A DNA stretch of 64,000 bases from Gongronella butleri (taxonomy: Eukaryota; Mucoromycota; Mucoromycetes; Mucorales; Cunninghamellaceae): assembly GCA_025201375.1 (NCBI GenBank), contig JAIWZP010000001.1, forward strand, positions 62,001 through 126,000, read 5' to 3'. The translations under genes and the position numbers were made by a program. Under the pieces are notes generated by a model. It ran no database searches. It was not told where the DNA came from and saw nothing but the letters and a program-made list of their open reading frames with translations. Below are positions 37,228 through 49,450 of this stretch, one piece after another. How positions within the stretch are numbered: position 1 is the stretch's first letter; every line of letters begins with the position of its first letter.

Positions 37228-37774
37228 ATACTTGAAAAAGTAAGAGTAAAAAAAGGCGGAAAGAGAGACCAAAATCACATTCAGCAAGGCGCGGCTTGAA
37301 TTTGACATTGACACGCCCCGATGGCTCTCAATGGCTCTCAATGGTTTCCCCCGCCCCCCAAGTGCGTGCAAGACCGCGTTCATTTGAAAAAGACAGTGAT
37401 AAATGATAGAGGAATGAAAATGGCAATTCATGCTTTCCAGCCTTGAGGCATGAAACAGATCATTTGCTCCATGACACAATGCACAATGGCGTCAAAAAAA
37501 AAAAAGGTGTGCCAAAAAGGCACTATTGCAGTGCTTCCTTTTTGGAAACTCCGCCGCTGCCCTTTTGTTTTTGCAAAGACGGGGATTTTGAGACCGCGTC
37601 TTTTACACTTTGTTTCTTTCCTTGTTGTCACTTTTTTTGTTCTTTCACTTGCCACTTTTGCTTTCCGCTGCCCGTTGACAAGGTAGACAAGCGTTTTTAA
37701 ACGAGAGAAGGATGAGTTTGCGCGTCTGGGTGGCTCACGATCTTGTTTTTTGGCCCTTTTCAATAGCAGGTGCT
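37228..37774. promoter_or_regulatory. divergent spacer upstream of MARCH-type and Rsc4-like genes
   Basis: Contains a direct TGGCTCTCAA repeat (37322-37343), a run of about 15 A (37494-37506), and T/C-rich sequence. TTTTCAATAGCAG just before the Rsc4-like ATG resembles a splice acceptor, so a 5' UTR intron is possible. Confidence 0.45.
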
Positions 37775-40700
37775 ATGGAACGACGACCCAAACGACCCAC
37801 ATCAAGCAACATCGACTACCGCGACGGCAAGCGGCCGCGCGAGCCAAAGGTACACACTCTCCACAGAGTCGTGAAACGGCTGACTCACGCGCTTTTTATT
37901 GCAGCTGACTGTCTTGGAGCCTGCAAAGCCCGAGCCCATAAGCGACCAAGACCTCGACCGGTGCCAGCGTCTCTTGGACGACTTAATCAAGCTGCGAGAC
38001 GAAGAAGAGTAAGCTCATGGTTTGAATTTTTAACCAGGGCAACTCATCAATTCCTGTTTTATTCAGTGAGACTTATTTTATTTCCACGCATTTTCGCGAA
38101 TTGCCGCCCAAGGACGAGTTTCCGGATTATTACCAGACGATTCACAAGCCAATTGCTCTTGATGGCATTCAGGTAAGATTTTTTTTTTAAAAAATAAGGG
38201 GGGGGGAATGCGTGTCACGCGACGCATGAATCATGCCCTCTCATCCGCTTGTTTTTTTTCTCATTTTAGACCAAGATCAAGAACAAAACCTATCATTCGT
38301 TCCAGGACATGAAGGACGACCTGCGCCAAATGATCAACAATGCCAAGCGCTACAACATTGAAGAGACACAGGTGTATCAGGATGCCGTCATTCTCAAGGT
38401 AAACCGACGAAAAATGGCCAATTCAACCTTGCTCACCGTGGCTAATGCCCCTTTTTGGCGTGTAGAAATTCATCAAAGCATGGGATTCTAGCAAGCCAAC
38501 CAAGAATGTGCTGAAAATCTCGCTGCAGGCCACGCCAAAGGGTGACTCATCGGCAAAAGAACAAACCAAGGCACATCCATCGCCAACAATGATTCAGATC
38601 AAGCCACCTACGGCCCATACGGTCCGCGTTGCCACCAACATTGATCCGGCCGTGAGCAAGGAGCGTAAGTGGTGATGGAAATGGGACGCCTTTTGCTTGA
38701 AAATGGTGAATTGACGTGTTTTTTTTTTTTTTTTTTTTACGTTTTTTCTTTCTTTATTTGATGATCTGGCAGTGGCGCAGCCATTGATGGACGCTGTGGA
38801 GGCGGACGATGCGCAGCGTGTTCGAGATTTGCTATCACAAGGCGCGGATCCCAATTTGCTTTTCAAGACCAAGATGTTTGACAGCACGTTCACGTGGGGC
38901 CCCTTGCATTGCGCGGCGTATCGTGGCAGGTATTCTGTGTGCAGGTCACTGCTTAGCCGCGGTGCCAATGTCGAGCTCAATGACACGTGGTACAAGGGCA
39001 CACCGCTTGCGTGGGCCGCGTTTGGCGGGCATCTCCAGATTGCGCGCATGCTCATCAAAGAATATCATGCCAATGTCGATGCCAAGAATATCCACGGCCA
39101 AGTGCCCTTTGATCTCGTCTCTGAACCCGACGATCCTCAATGGCGCGGCATCTTTATCGAATTGGCCCCTGGTGAAGAGCCACCACGCGTAAAATCTGCA
39201 AAAAAAAAGAGATGCGACGCGTCAATTAGCTCATCTTATCCTATTTTTCATCATGTAGCCACCTCGCCCTGCCGCCACGTTGACGCAAAATGGCAAGCGC
39301 CGCGGTCGCCCACCCAAAAGCGAGACGGAGAGCCGCAGAGAAGCCGAAAAGCCCACCGATCCCATTGATCTCAACCAATTTGACACGTCGCTTTTCATGC
39401 GCAGCGTCTTGAACGCGTATCGCCGCCGCAGGGACAAAGAGTAAGCCAATAAAAGAGGAAAACACACGTGTCATGGTCATTGTCATCTCATCTCATTATT
39501 TTTTTTTCGCCCAGAAATCGCATTTACATGGAGATTTTCGAGGAATTGCCAGATCGCAAGGAGTACGCGGACTATTACGAAGCGATCAAGCAGCCCGTCA
39601 GCCTGGAAACGATCGAGGACAAGATGCGCGAGAACAAGTACAAGACCATGAACGAATGGAGCGCAGATTATGAGAAAATGTTTGAAAATGCGATGGAGTA
39701 CAACGAAAATGGATCGCGCATCTACCGCGACGCCAAGCTCATGCTGGTAAATCTGCCATAAAAAAAAAGAGAGAGTGAGAGAAAAAAAAAACGTGTCATA
39801 GGGTCATCTCACCTCGTTTTTATTGTTTTTTTAGCGTCTTTTGCCGCGTCTCAAGACGGATTACATGTTTGCGCAGCACGTGCCCGAGTCGCAATTCGAG
39901 GATGTGATGAAGATTGACCTGTCGACGCGAACGTTTGACCCGCACGGGCTGATTGGCAAGCGTGCGCAGTATTACGAGCAACTGGAGCGCATGCGGCAAC
40001 AGCTCAAGGCGAATGCGCCCATTGATGCGCCCGTGAGCGCGTCTGCGGCCATGGCGGGCGCTTCTGCAGCGTCCATGATGGCCATGCCATCTGTTTCTGC
40101 GCCAGCGGCCTATTACACGCAAGCTGCCGCTTCAGCCGCCTTCTATTCTGCAGCTCCCACGGCGCCATCCGCGCCATCGCCATTGCCTCCTGTGCCGCCC
40201 ATGCCTCAACAGCAGCAGCAGTATCCGCAGCAGCCGCAGCAGCAGCAACGAATGCCCGAGCCGTCGATGCCCATGGCCATGCCACCAATTCAGCCTGCCG
40301 ACATGCCATCGCCGTCTGCACCGCGTCGCGTGTCCCAACCACAAAAGGTGTCGCCTCAACCCAATCAGCCGCGCTACCCATTACCCGGTCAACCGCAACC
40401 CATGCCGTTTATCCCGCAACAGGCACAACATCCGCAGCAATTGCCCCGTTATCCGCCGCAACAGCCCACTTTCCAGCAACATCCGCAACTCCAGCAGCCA
40501 CCACGCTATCCTCCGCCTCAAAACGCGTTCCAGCAACCACAGCCCGTCTTTTTGCCGCCACAGACACCCTCCTCGCATCATCCGCAGCATCCGAATCCCA
40601 TGGTGGGCGACTTTTCCATGCAACAACAACAGCAGCAGCCCATGTATTTCCCTTCACCGCAAGGCGCGTCGCCACATGCCCAGCACGCACAACAGCAGCA

Positions 40701-41408
40701 GCAGCAATTCTATTATCAACAGCAGCAACAACAACAACAAGCCGCTATGCACGGCATGATGCCACAACAACCAAACATGGGCTATACGCCTTCTCCTCCA
40801 GCCGCACATCTACACCGGCCCTCGCCCCCGACCATGCCAAACATGATCCCTAATCACCAAGCTGCCATGCATCTGCCATCACGCCCATTGACGCCCGAAC
40901 TCGCTGCCCTTTTGAATATTCCACAGGAAAAAGGTAAAAAAAAATGTGGGACTGTCAAAACAAGTGTTTAATGCGCTTTTTTCTAGCACGATACCTCGCG
41001 GGCATCTCGTTAAAGGAAGATGAGCAGGAGCTGTTCCAATTGGATGGCGGCCAAGTGGCACACAATGTGGTTATCCCTGAAAAGACGGACAAAGTGGATC
41101 TGCGCGTGCAATTGCCACCGACGCTGCAGTCTTTTGAGCAAGAACGCGTGTCGCTGCAGGTGACGCTGAACAAGACGATGCAGGTGCAGCCTGTGGACCC
41201 GGAGCAAGACACCAATGGCGAGTCTGAGTCCTCATCGTCGCCGTCAACGCCGCAATCGACCTCCTCCAAGTTATCGTGGCCACTCACACTCGTGCCCGGC
41301 ATGAACGAATGCCGCGTTCTCATCACCATCAATGCCACGGATCCAAGTAACCCAAACCCGGACATTCGCACGCAAACGTACCAATTGTTCATCAATCACA
41401 TCTCCTAA
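37775..41408 (+). CDS. Rsc4-like tandem-bromodomain/ankyrin chromatin remodelling protein
   Basis: Ten exons (37775-37849, 37905-38008, 38067-38172, 38270-38398, 38466-38664, 38773-39188, 39259-39440, 39515-39746, 39835-40933, 40987-41408) give 987 aa. Bromodomain 1 (~36-150; FRELPPKDEFPDYYQTIHKP, AKRYNIEETQVY) and bromodomain 2 (~385-500; EELPDRKEYADYYEAIKQPV, AMEYNENGSRIY) keep the acetyl-lysine-binding Asn. Between them are ankyrin repeats (~206-330; LLSQGADPNLLF, GPLHCAAYRGRY, GTPLAWAAFGGH) and an AT-hook (KRRGRPPK, ~356-363). A long Gln/Pro-rich region (~520-845) and a conserved-looking C-terminal domain follow. This suits a RSC/SWI-SNF accessory subunit that reads acetylated histones. 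Orthology to Rsc4 is likely but not proven. Confidence 0.83.
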
Positions 41409-42071
41409 TGGCTTAAAATTTTGTCGTGCATGCTCGTCCCCCCCCCTCACTTCCCCTCCGCCCGCTTTCCGTGTCGCACGCCACCATCTCCAGCATCTGT
41501 TTAGCTTACAATCCGAATTAAAATACGATTTTAAACGTTTATTCCTTTTGACGCTCGTTTTACCATGCTAATTTGTATCATGCCATGTGCATCCAGATGA
41601 ACGCAATCGACGCATCGGGGCCAAGAGCAACAATGAATATCATACGGAAGCATTTGGGGGCATCTAAGCCAAAAAGTTCGTCCGAAAATCGCTAAAAAAA
41701 AAAAAAAAAAAAAAAAAAGCAAAAACGCGGCTTTTTGACTTTTTTTTTTTTTTTCTTTTCTACAGTAGCATCGTCGCATATCATATCAGATGCAGCCCAG
41801 ACATTGATTTTGTTCGTGTCGACACTCTCAAGCTCATGATGGTCTCTATTTTTATCAAATCGACCTGATTCGCCAAAAAGTGATGATTGCTCCAAGACAA
41901 ACGCCGACTTTGAGACGCCAAAAGTTGCCTCCCTTGATCAATGATGCTTTATTTTTGAGATGTGAATGAAAGAAAACAGGGAAAAGCGTGTAGGAGCCAT
42001 AGATATCGAAGAAAAAGCATGGAATGCGGAACATGGATGAAAAATAAAAGCAATCGATACAAGAAACACAA
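41409..42071. other. convergent 3' flanks of Rsc4-like and LAS1
   Basis: Contains about 24 A (41694-41717), then GCAAAAACGCGGC and about 16 T (41740-41754), a possible A/T foldback. No gene is supported. Confidence 0.5.
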
Positions 42072-44056
42072 TCAGGACGCGACAACCAGGTCGATGTCCA
42101 TGTCCTGAATCGCCATGGATGGCGGTGTCAGATCCAAATCGGGCACTTTGCCGCCCGGAAGACACCCAATGGGGCACGATGACCATTCCTCTTCTGAACA
42201 AAGGCGCCAGCCGCCAGATTCGACGTCTTGCATGGCCTCCGACGCGTCGCTGACCACTTCGGTGCCCACCGGCTGTGAATAATCCGGCTCCAAGCCAAGC
42301 TGCAATCATAAAAACATGAAAAAAGGGAGAAAATCGGATTAGTATCGCGTGTCTCATTGACTTGATTGTCAGCGCACCTTGGCCCGAAGCTCGCGGAATT
42401 GCTTTTTGAGCGCATCGTCATTATCCTTGACGAGGATGGCTTCGACATCCACGCCTTCCGCGCTGGGAGTCGCCGCATGGCCGTTTTGCAACTGCTGCAC
42501 GCGCCCAATGAATTGCATAAAGGGCACAAGCGACGTTTTGAGCTCCTCGTCTTGCTGCATCAGAACCTTAAGGATGCTTTGCGTGCTAAAAAGAAGCATA
42601 GCAACAAAGGTGAGCTCGAATCAAAAAAATAACCCCCTCGTGCACGCTTACTATGCATTGGGACGGCGCAAACACTCCTCGAGCACCAAATCAAGGATCA
42701 TCTGCGTGACCATGCTCTCCTCTGTATTTGAGTTGCTGATGAAAAAGATCAGCCAGCATGCTAAAATTCAAAAAAAGGGGGTGGAAGATTAGTTACTGAC
42801 TCATTTTTTTTTGTATTGGAGAGCTTTTTTTACTGAGTGTCATGAGATAGCTTGGCTGTTTGAATTGAGCATCGGACTCCTCGGGCAGCTCCTCAAAGGG
42901 ATTCAAGGATGGCAGACGCATGTCAAACGCGTCTGTCGCGTCGAGGCGCGCGATCATGGCCGACAGAAGCTCCGGCAAGAAATTGTCGAATTCGCTGTCC
43001 AAGAATTGTAGCAGGGGCATCCAGAGTAATGTGACGACCGGCGAAATGGCAAGCTCCTCGGCCGAGGGACGCTTTCTATTAAACAAGTAGAAAAAAAATG
43101 AGCGTTCAGACTGAAAAATTAAAGATTTTTTTTTTTACTTTTTGGACGCTGGCACGAGGTTGCCCGGGCGCAAAAGAATGGGAATGACGCTGTCTTGGAT
43201 GGTATCGGCGGTGAGCAACTTTAACAGCTTGCGCATGGTCGCCACAGTGGCGCGGTGCGCAGTCGACTCCTTGGCTGGATGAATAAAAAGAAAATTAAAA
43301 TGAGACGCGACAACATCGTATTTTTTTTGTTTTACCCCTCAAATACGTCTTGCGATCAGCCTTGTACTGGGCCAAGTGAGCTGTGATTTCGTCCATTGTC
43401 GCAGCACTGACGGTGTGCAGCGTGTCTGGTTTGATTTGAGCACACCAATAGGTATTGTAGAGCCATTGAAGCGCTTGCCTGCTTGCGCGTCGCAGCACCG
43501 TGAGACTTGGCAGATCCTCGTGCGTCGCGGCGTGGCGAATCTGCACAAAATGAAGTGGCAGGCCGATTTGCTGAGCAATCACGTACAAAGACCGCGCAAA
43601 ATAGCCTTTTTGCTGCGAATCCTCTAAAATGTTGACGAATCTAGACAATGTGTCAAATGGAAAAAACCTGTCAGAAACGCGTTTCTGCATTTTTTTCTTT
43701 TTTATTAGCAATTATTACCTGGTCATGACACAGCCATACAGCAGCTGCAGCTCGTTTTGAGAAAGCGGAACGGCCGCCGCCACCTGCTTGCGCTCACGCA
43801 GCTGTAGCTCGACGAGATCCATGGTTGCTTTGACGGCAATAGGCACGCGACCACGGCAGTTCCACGCGAGAACCTAACCAAAAAAAAAAAAAAAAAATGT
43901 GAAAACTGGCGTTTTCCAAAAGAAAACAAGCCTTACGCGATCGATACCACGCTGGACAGACGCGGGATCTTGGTCGATATCTGCATAAAGCCAGTGGAAC
44001 ACTTGAAGAAACTCTTCATTGGTTGCCCAAGGCACGATACGAGGCTGCGATCGCAT
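42072..44056 (-). CDS. LAS1: LAS1, pre-rRNA ITS2 endoribonuclease
   Basis: Eight exons (43937-44056, 43719-43873, 43336-43640, 43139-43274, 42834-43075, 42652-42760, 42378-42585, 42072-42299) give 500 aa. Las1 is a HEPN-family RNase that, with the kinase Grc3, cuts ITS2 during 60S maturation in the nucleus. The N-terminal HEPN domain is clear: VPWATNEEFLQVFHWLY, SLYVIAQQIGLPLHFVQ, and the catalytic RHAATH (R127, H128, H132). TLHTVSAATM and LLRPGNLVP fit the helical middle region. The C-terminus is acidic and variable. Length matches yeast Las1 (~500 aa). It is divergent from the ETT1-like gene, with 211 bp between start codons. Confidence 0.9.
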
Positions 44057-44267
44057 AGTTGAGAAGAAAAAGAAAAAAAAAAAAGTATGAAAACAAAGAG
44101 AAAGAAAAACAAGCAGAAGAAGCGGACGGCGTCTGGCTTTCCTCTTTTGAATCCCAACCTAAAAAAAAAAAAAAAAAAGAAGGCGCGCGCCCGGAAGAAA
44201 AAAAAAAAAACAGGCTCTTTTCCATTTTTCTTCATTTTCTCGTCTTATTCGCCCTTTTTTTTTTCCT
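44057..44267. promoter_or_regulatory. bidirectional LAS1/ETT1-like promoter
   Basis: 211 bp between divergent ATGs. Each side is pyrimidine-rich on its own sense strand: A/G-rich after 44057 and C/T-rich before 44268. Two A runs (44161-44178, 44204-44214) sit in the middle. Confidence 0.6.
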
Positions 44268-45689
44268 ATGCCTTCGCACAAGCGCTCTGCGCCAGAGGAC
44301 GACAGCACGACGATCCAGGTTAAAAAGAGCAAGGTGGCAGCAGAGAGCAGCCAGCAAGCCAAGGAAAAGAGCAAGGAACGACCTGACCACGCTTCTTCCT
44401 GCGACGATCCAGCATGCACGGGGTGCGACGAAGGCGAGGTGGAATTGGCGTTTGTGCGTCGCGACGAGAATGGCCAGGAAGTGGCTGCAACGCCCAGTGC
44501 CATGGAATTACTTGCCATGGCCAAAAGCGAGACCAATCGCGCCGTGGCCGGCCGCTTGTACGACATGGCGCTCGATGCCTTTGCCGACGAGGACAAGGAG
44601 CACGGCAAGCAAGGATTGGGCTATGCGCGCTGTCTCGTTGAGCTTGGACGCCAATTGGCCGTGCAGGAAAGCTTGCGTGAGGCACTGACGCTGTATCAGT
44701 CCCAAAAGGCCCCCATTACATCGGAAACACGACTTTGGGAAGCGCGATGCGCGCTCGCCCTTGCCCTTGCCATCCGCCTGCAAGTCAATAACGATGTCGA
44801 CTTGGCCCGCGACGAATTGGACAGTGAGGACGACGATGACACCGCCATCATGGAGCTCATGGACAAGGCAAATCTCAAGCGCGAAGAAACAAAGCTCTAC
44901 CAAAGCGCGCTCACTCTATTGGACGACGTAATCTCCGCGTTTTGCATAAAAACGCGTCCAACCTCATCTGTTTTTTATTTTTTTTTTGGGGGGTGGTTTG
45001 CAGGTTGCCGAGAACATTGCTGACAATGACCATGCGTTGTTTTACCAAGCCATCAAGGACTTGTTGCAATACATGGAGGAATTGGGACAGCCACCGCACG
45101 CACCAGTTGTTTCCATCATCGGCGACGCCCTGATACGCTTCCTCGACGCGTCAAAAGCCGCCGACCAGGATGCCTTGCTCATGCGCGCCGCCGTCTTGCT
45201 GCATGTATGCAAATTCGTCGAGCCAAGCGAAAGGTCCAAGGTAAAAAAAGAAAAAACCGCGCGGAAAATGGATAAAACGCGTCCATTGACATTTTTTTTA
45301 GACTGTCGACGAGGCAAACACCGTACTTGAATCGATTGTTGCATACACCAAAGAGCAAAAGCAAGATCTGGAGGGCCGCTATTATGAATTGGTAAGAACA
45401 ACGCGTCGTGATTATGTGGCAATTTCAATTTAATCTCTTTTTTTTTGCATTTTACAGCTTGCCATGTGCCGTCTCGAACAAGCCAACTGCGTAGAGGACG
45501 AGGACAAGGTGCTGGCCTGCTTTGATGACGCCATTGACGCATTCAACAAGGCGCTGGAGCTGGACCCAGGTACAAAGCGACGCAAAAAAATGGTCTTTGG
45601 TATCCCACTAAATCCCGGTGTTTTTCTTTTTCTTTTTAGATAATGGCAAGGTGCAAGACATGCTTGAGACGCTGACGGGCAGCAATTGA
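44268..45689 (+). CDS. TPR-like protein, probable ETT1/Nro1 family
   Basis: Exons 44268-44927, 45004-45240, 45302-45391, 45458-45569 and 45640-45689 give 382 aa. An N-terminal basic stretch (VKKSKVAAESS) looks like a nuclear signal; a Cys cluster follows (CDDPACTGCDEG). The rest is helical with TPR-like A/G-Y pairs (AGRLYDMALDAFADED, QGLGYARCLVELG) and ends in DAFNKALELDPDNGKVQ. The architecture fits enhancer of translation termination 1 (Ett1/Nro1), a fungal nuclear TPR protein acting in stop-codon readthrough control and oxygen sensing. The assignment rests on general resemblance, so another TPR family remains possible. Confidence 0.62.
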
Positions 45690-46003
45690 AGGACGAACCC
45701 CGTGATTATCATAGATTCCCCACTTTTTGAATGAAAATAGACGCAATTCTGCTTTTTTTTAGCCTTGATCCGAGCTGGTCAGTCTGTGATATATTGAAAT
45801 GGGCAGGGATGGCTGGATTTGAACCAAAAAAATAGGCCATGGTGTCGCGCGCGTCCCTTTTCCATTTTTTTACTTTTTTTTTTTTTTTTTTTTGTTGCCA
45901 ACCTCTTTCTGGTCTGCTGTATCCGCCCTTCATTGATTAAGTGATATCGGGGAAGTAGGAGCGCCGGGCCAGCGGCGTTCTTTCTTCATGTTGTTTTTCA
46001 ACC
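45690..46003. other. short spacer
   Basis: 3' flank of the ETT1-like gene with a run of about 19 T (45876-45893). A stretch reading GGTTCAAATCC on the minus strand (45813-45823) was checked as a tRNA B-box and rejected. Confidence 0.5.
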
Positions 46004-47429
46004 ATGAAGCGAACGCAGCCGGAAGAAGGTGAGGAATTGGCCGTTTTTTGGCCCTTTTCGCCAGCCGCCACGCGACAGCACGCGCCTCTCTGCTCACAAC
46101 TTTGTTTTCTACGATTAGACCCTCCCGAATTGCTTTCCAAGAGAAATGCTCTTTTTTTCGAGCGATTTCCTCAAGGTAATCGTGTGTTTTCCTTGAAATG
46201 ATTCGTTTCACACCTTTTTTTAAATTACAGTAGAACCAACCCCTGGTGCTTCCTTGGCCGGAGCCGAGAATCGTCATTTTCACAAACTCAGCAATGATTC
46301 CCCATTTTATCAATGGATCGCGGTGAGGAGCCGTTCAATGCCGCAGCCGCGGATTCTTCCTCTGACGGGGTCATCCATGCCGGCTCAGAGGACAATGGGC
46401 CCGATTCTGTGGACCATGAGCATGAAGAGTCGGATGACGGCGATTCCGAGGACGCGCACGATCTTGATTGGGTTCCCAGCGACGAGGAACAACCCATTCG
46501 CAAGCAAAGGCACTTCCTGGACGTCTAGCAAGAACACTTCCTGGGGGTCTAGCAAGAGCCCATTGGCGAGCAAGCGGCCTTGGACGGACATCGAGACGCC
46601 CGCAGCCGACTTTGTCCACACAATGGTATGCTTTGCAAAACGAAAAAAAGGCGTTCGGGACAAAATAAAGATTGAAACAGGCGTGCTCAAAGCGATTCAT
46701 CCTGTTGTTTGTTCTGACGCGCTTGTCTCTCTTTCTCTTCCCCCTCTTTTGTTAGCACACTATGGACAACCCACGGCAGATGAACGGGCAGCCTTGTGCC
46801 GGGCTGGTCAGCAAGAGCTGGAAGAAGCCACAAGAAATCCCAATGCACCGCAATGCCGCCATTGCAGCCCCGACACATGCGGCTGCGAATCCACGGACGA
46901 GGCGCGGTCCTTTGACGAGGATGAATCCACTGACAACAAAGAGGACAGCACCACTGGGCGAATGGCTATCTTTGACCCACAAGAGGGTCGGCAGCATCGC
47001 AACGTTATGGCTTGGCTTTGCAAGTCAGTGAGGAGAACGACGCCCCGTGGCTCCATTGCGACTCCCTTTAGATGTGCTTGCTGAACCAGACGAAAATATG
47101 CTATTTGTTGATTTTTGTGCTGGTGACGCATGCCATCGTCGCAACCATACAGAATTTGGTATTGCGGTGAAATCTGCCAGGGTAATGGAGCTCGTCCGAT
47201 TGCTGATTTCGCCACGCATCACGCATCCTTTGCATGGAATTGGATTGTTTCGTGGAATTCATGGATCGCGCTGCTCGTCATCCTTGCCCTCGATGTCGCA
47301 CTTGACAACAAAAAGTCGAAAACAATGAAGAGCTGCTGGTGCAAGCCGAATTTCAAGAACAGCGGCCAAATCAGCGCCACCGCTGCCCCTCAGTGCGTTA
47401 TCCTTTCCGTTGTGGAGAACAATGAGTAG
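46004..47429 (+). pseudogene. probable decayed gene with acidic N-terminus and Cys cluster
   Basis: Plausible short exons 46004-46028, 46119-46175 and 46231-46322 start the model (MKRTQPEE, DPPELLSKRNALFFERFPQ). Coding-like sequence then changes frame. 46313-46500 reads as an acidic domain (DGDSEDAHDLDWVPSDEEQ) in one frame. 46500-46625 and 46755-47010 read well in another (SKSPLASKRPWTDIETPAAD; CRHCSPDTCGC). ~47000-47075 reads in the third (LALQVSEENDAPWLHCDSL) before a stop. An intron-like GTATGC...TTAG at 46625-46754 separates two blocks. No splice choice I tried unites the frames. The acidic start and Cys cluster could suggest a domesticated or decayed transposase, but I do not recognise the family. 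A 24-bp tandem repeat lies at ~46509-46556. Confidence 0.4.
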
Positions 47430-49450
47430 GCACATTGTTCATATGCCTGCATGGCATCTTTCCTCAAGAACAACACGTTCTGAAAACTCAAAAAATAAAA
47501 AACCACACACAAAGTGTCTCTAGAAAGTGATTAATGCCTTGTTTTGTGGAATTCGAGATGGTAAAGGAGCAAGTATGCGGTGTAACGCGTCAAAAAGCGC
47601 GCCAAACGCGTCGTGTTGCGCGATTGGCACATCCTTGACGGAAGTGCTGCCACGCGGGGCGTGTTTGACGCGCTTTTTCACGCGATTGGCGCGTTTTTAA
47701 TTTTATTTTTTTGCACAAATTGCGCTTTTCTTCCTCCATGTTAGCACAACGCAACCTGTATTGACTTTTTTATCCCCTTGATAGTGGTTGATGTGATTCA
47801 AGACAAGACGTCCGGGCAGAGCTATACGGGTCTGATATTGCACAATGCGTCCAGCGCGTTCAAAATATTTTAAACGCGTAGCCGCCCTAGCGCCGACATG
47901 CTCGTTAGGACCCGCCCTGCCCACCGCGCTGCTCGACTCTCATCTGTACAGTATCCTCGCGTGTCACGGGCGGCACATCGAGCAGCGCATCTAACAGCTG
48001 CAAAGGCATTTGGCTTTCAAAATCGTGTTGAGAAAGCAAATTGATCTATTATTGGGCCTGAGCGGCGCCGATAGATAAGTACCTGATGCAGAAAAAGGAG
48101 CCCTTTCGAATGAGCCCTTTTTCGTATCGATACAATGCTCGAGTGCTGAGAAAACACAAATTTGGAAAATCGTGGATTTTGAAAGGGAGACACTCAGGAT
48201 GGCGAAAATGGGAAAATCAAAGTGCTCCAATTGCTTCCCTATTTTGACTCGTGACAGGGCACAAAGAAAGACGAACGACCACGGTGTCAGCGACCGAAAC
48301 CAGCTTGGCAATTGGGCTGTAAAAGACAATTGTTTTCGAAAAAGGTCTCTTTTTCGTGCAAGGGCTAGGTTGGCGAAAACATGTCGCAGTGTCCCCAAAT
48401 TTGATCCCACAGTGAGAGCGCGACGTGACACGTGTTTCCGTCATGGAGATCGCAAGAGAACAGGCTGCAAGCTGCCTGAAAAAGCCGGATCCGTGAGACC
48501 CTCGTTTTACATGATTTTCGCAGCATGATTGCACGTGACACAGACGTGTGACGCGATTGCCCGACACACGTATTTTGTGCTCCGTGGCCACGACTACGTG
48601 ATGGATGCGTCGGGTCAGCGCCATCGCGCTTTCTCGCCCCGCACGACGCTCTTAAAGAAAAACTTATATATGTACTGTGCTCAGAATTAAGCAGATAGAC
48701 CCCTTTTTGGCTTTTCCGACGCTCACTCAAAGGGATCTACACTATGGCCAAGTGTCGCGGATATCCGAGGACATCGATTTCAAAGTTCTCGACGCGGCCT
48801 CATTTCGTCTATTTTTGAAAAAGCAGTCCAGGTTGCTCAAATCAGCGTTTACAGCCACGAAACTGGGCTCATTCGACGCGTCTCGTCGCGCACTCTTCCT
48901 ATCGTAGCTTAAATGGTGAAAGTGTTGGCTTGACGTATGATTTTTGGCAAAAAAAAATAGCTGCGTGTTGCAATTTTTTTTTTTTTTTAAATGGTGCTAA
49001 CCGACTTTTTGATGCTCGCTCGGAGTGCTCTCGCGCCCGCCGAGGTGGCAGTGCGTAGTGGATGGCAGATGGCAGGTTGGTGCCGCCCACATGCGCTTTG
49101 TCTTGCAGGGAGCGAATAAAATACACCCCACATCCTTTTTGTCATGGATCAGGCAAAGTGGCACAAACACACAGGTCAATACAGTTGTAGTCCTTTTCAT
49201 AAATCCAGACTGAAACACTTCCTAGCATAATGGCAGCTTCGCCTCCAAACTCTTGCATTAAGCTATTTCGGTGCGTCTTCTCAACAAGACATTGAAAACC
49301 AGAGAATGATTGAAGCGTTGCCGTGCAGATAGGGGAACAGATATTACAGTACGTACGTTTTTAATGCATGATTCTATGGTAAAAGATAATGGGATGAGGG
49401 GGGAGAGAGAAAAAGAAAAAAAGACCGACAAAAAAACGGAAGCCAAGACT
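47430..49450. other. gene-free island upstream of the MFS gene end
   Basis: 47580-47700 is strikingly dense in ACGCG/GCGCG words (AACGCGTC, AAACGCGTCG, TTGACGCGC, CACGCG). 47900-48900 has no sustained frame and looks like decayed sequence. 49260-49450 is the 3' flank of the transporter. Confidence 0.5.

Noticed and set aside
45805..45835. tRNA B-box-like GGTTCAAATCC on the minus strand
   Set aside because: The flanking bases do not form a T-stem and no acceptor or anticodon arm is present.
46313..46528. Acidic 71-aa protein as a complete small gene
   Set aside because: It ends within a tandem repeat, and the following segments with coding character continue in other frames, so a fragment of a broken gene is more likely.
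47991..48431. 146-codon minus-strand frame
   Set aside because: No domain, atypical codon use and overlapping open frames on the other strand; considered decayed or chance sequence.
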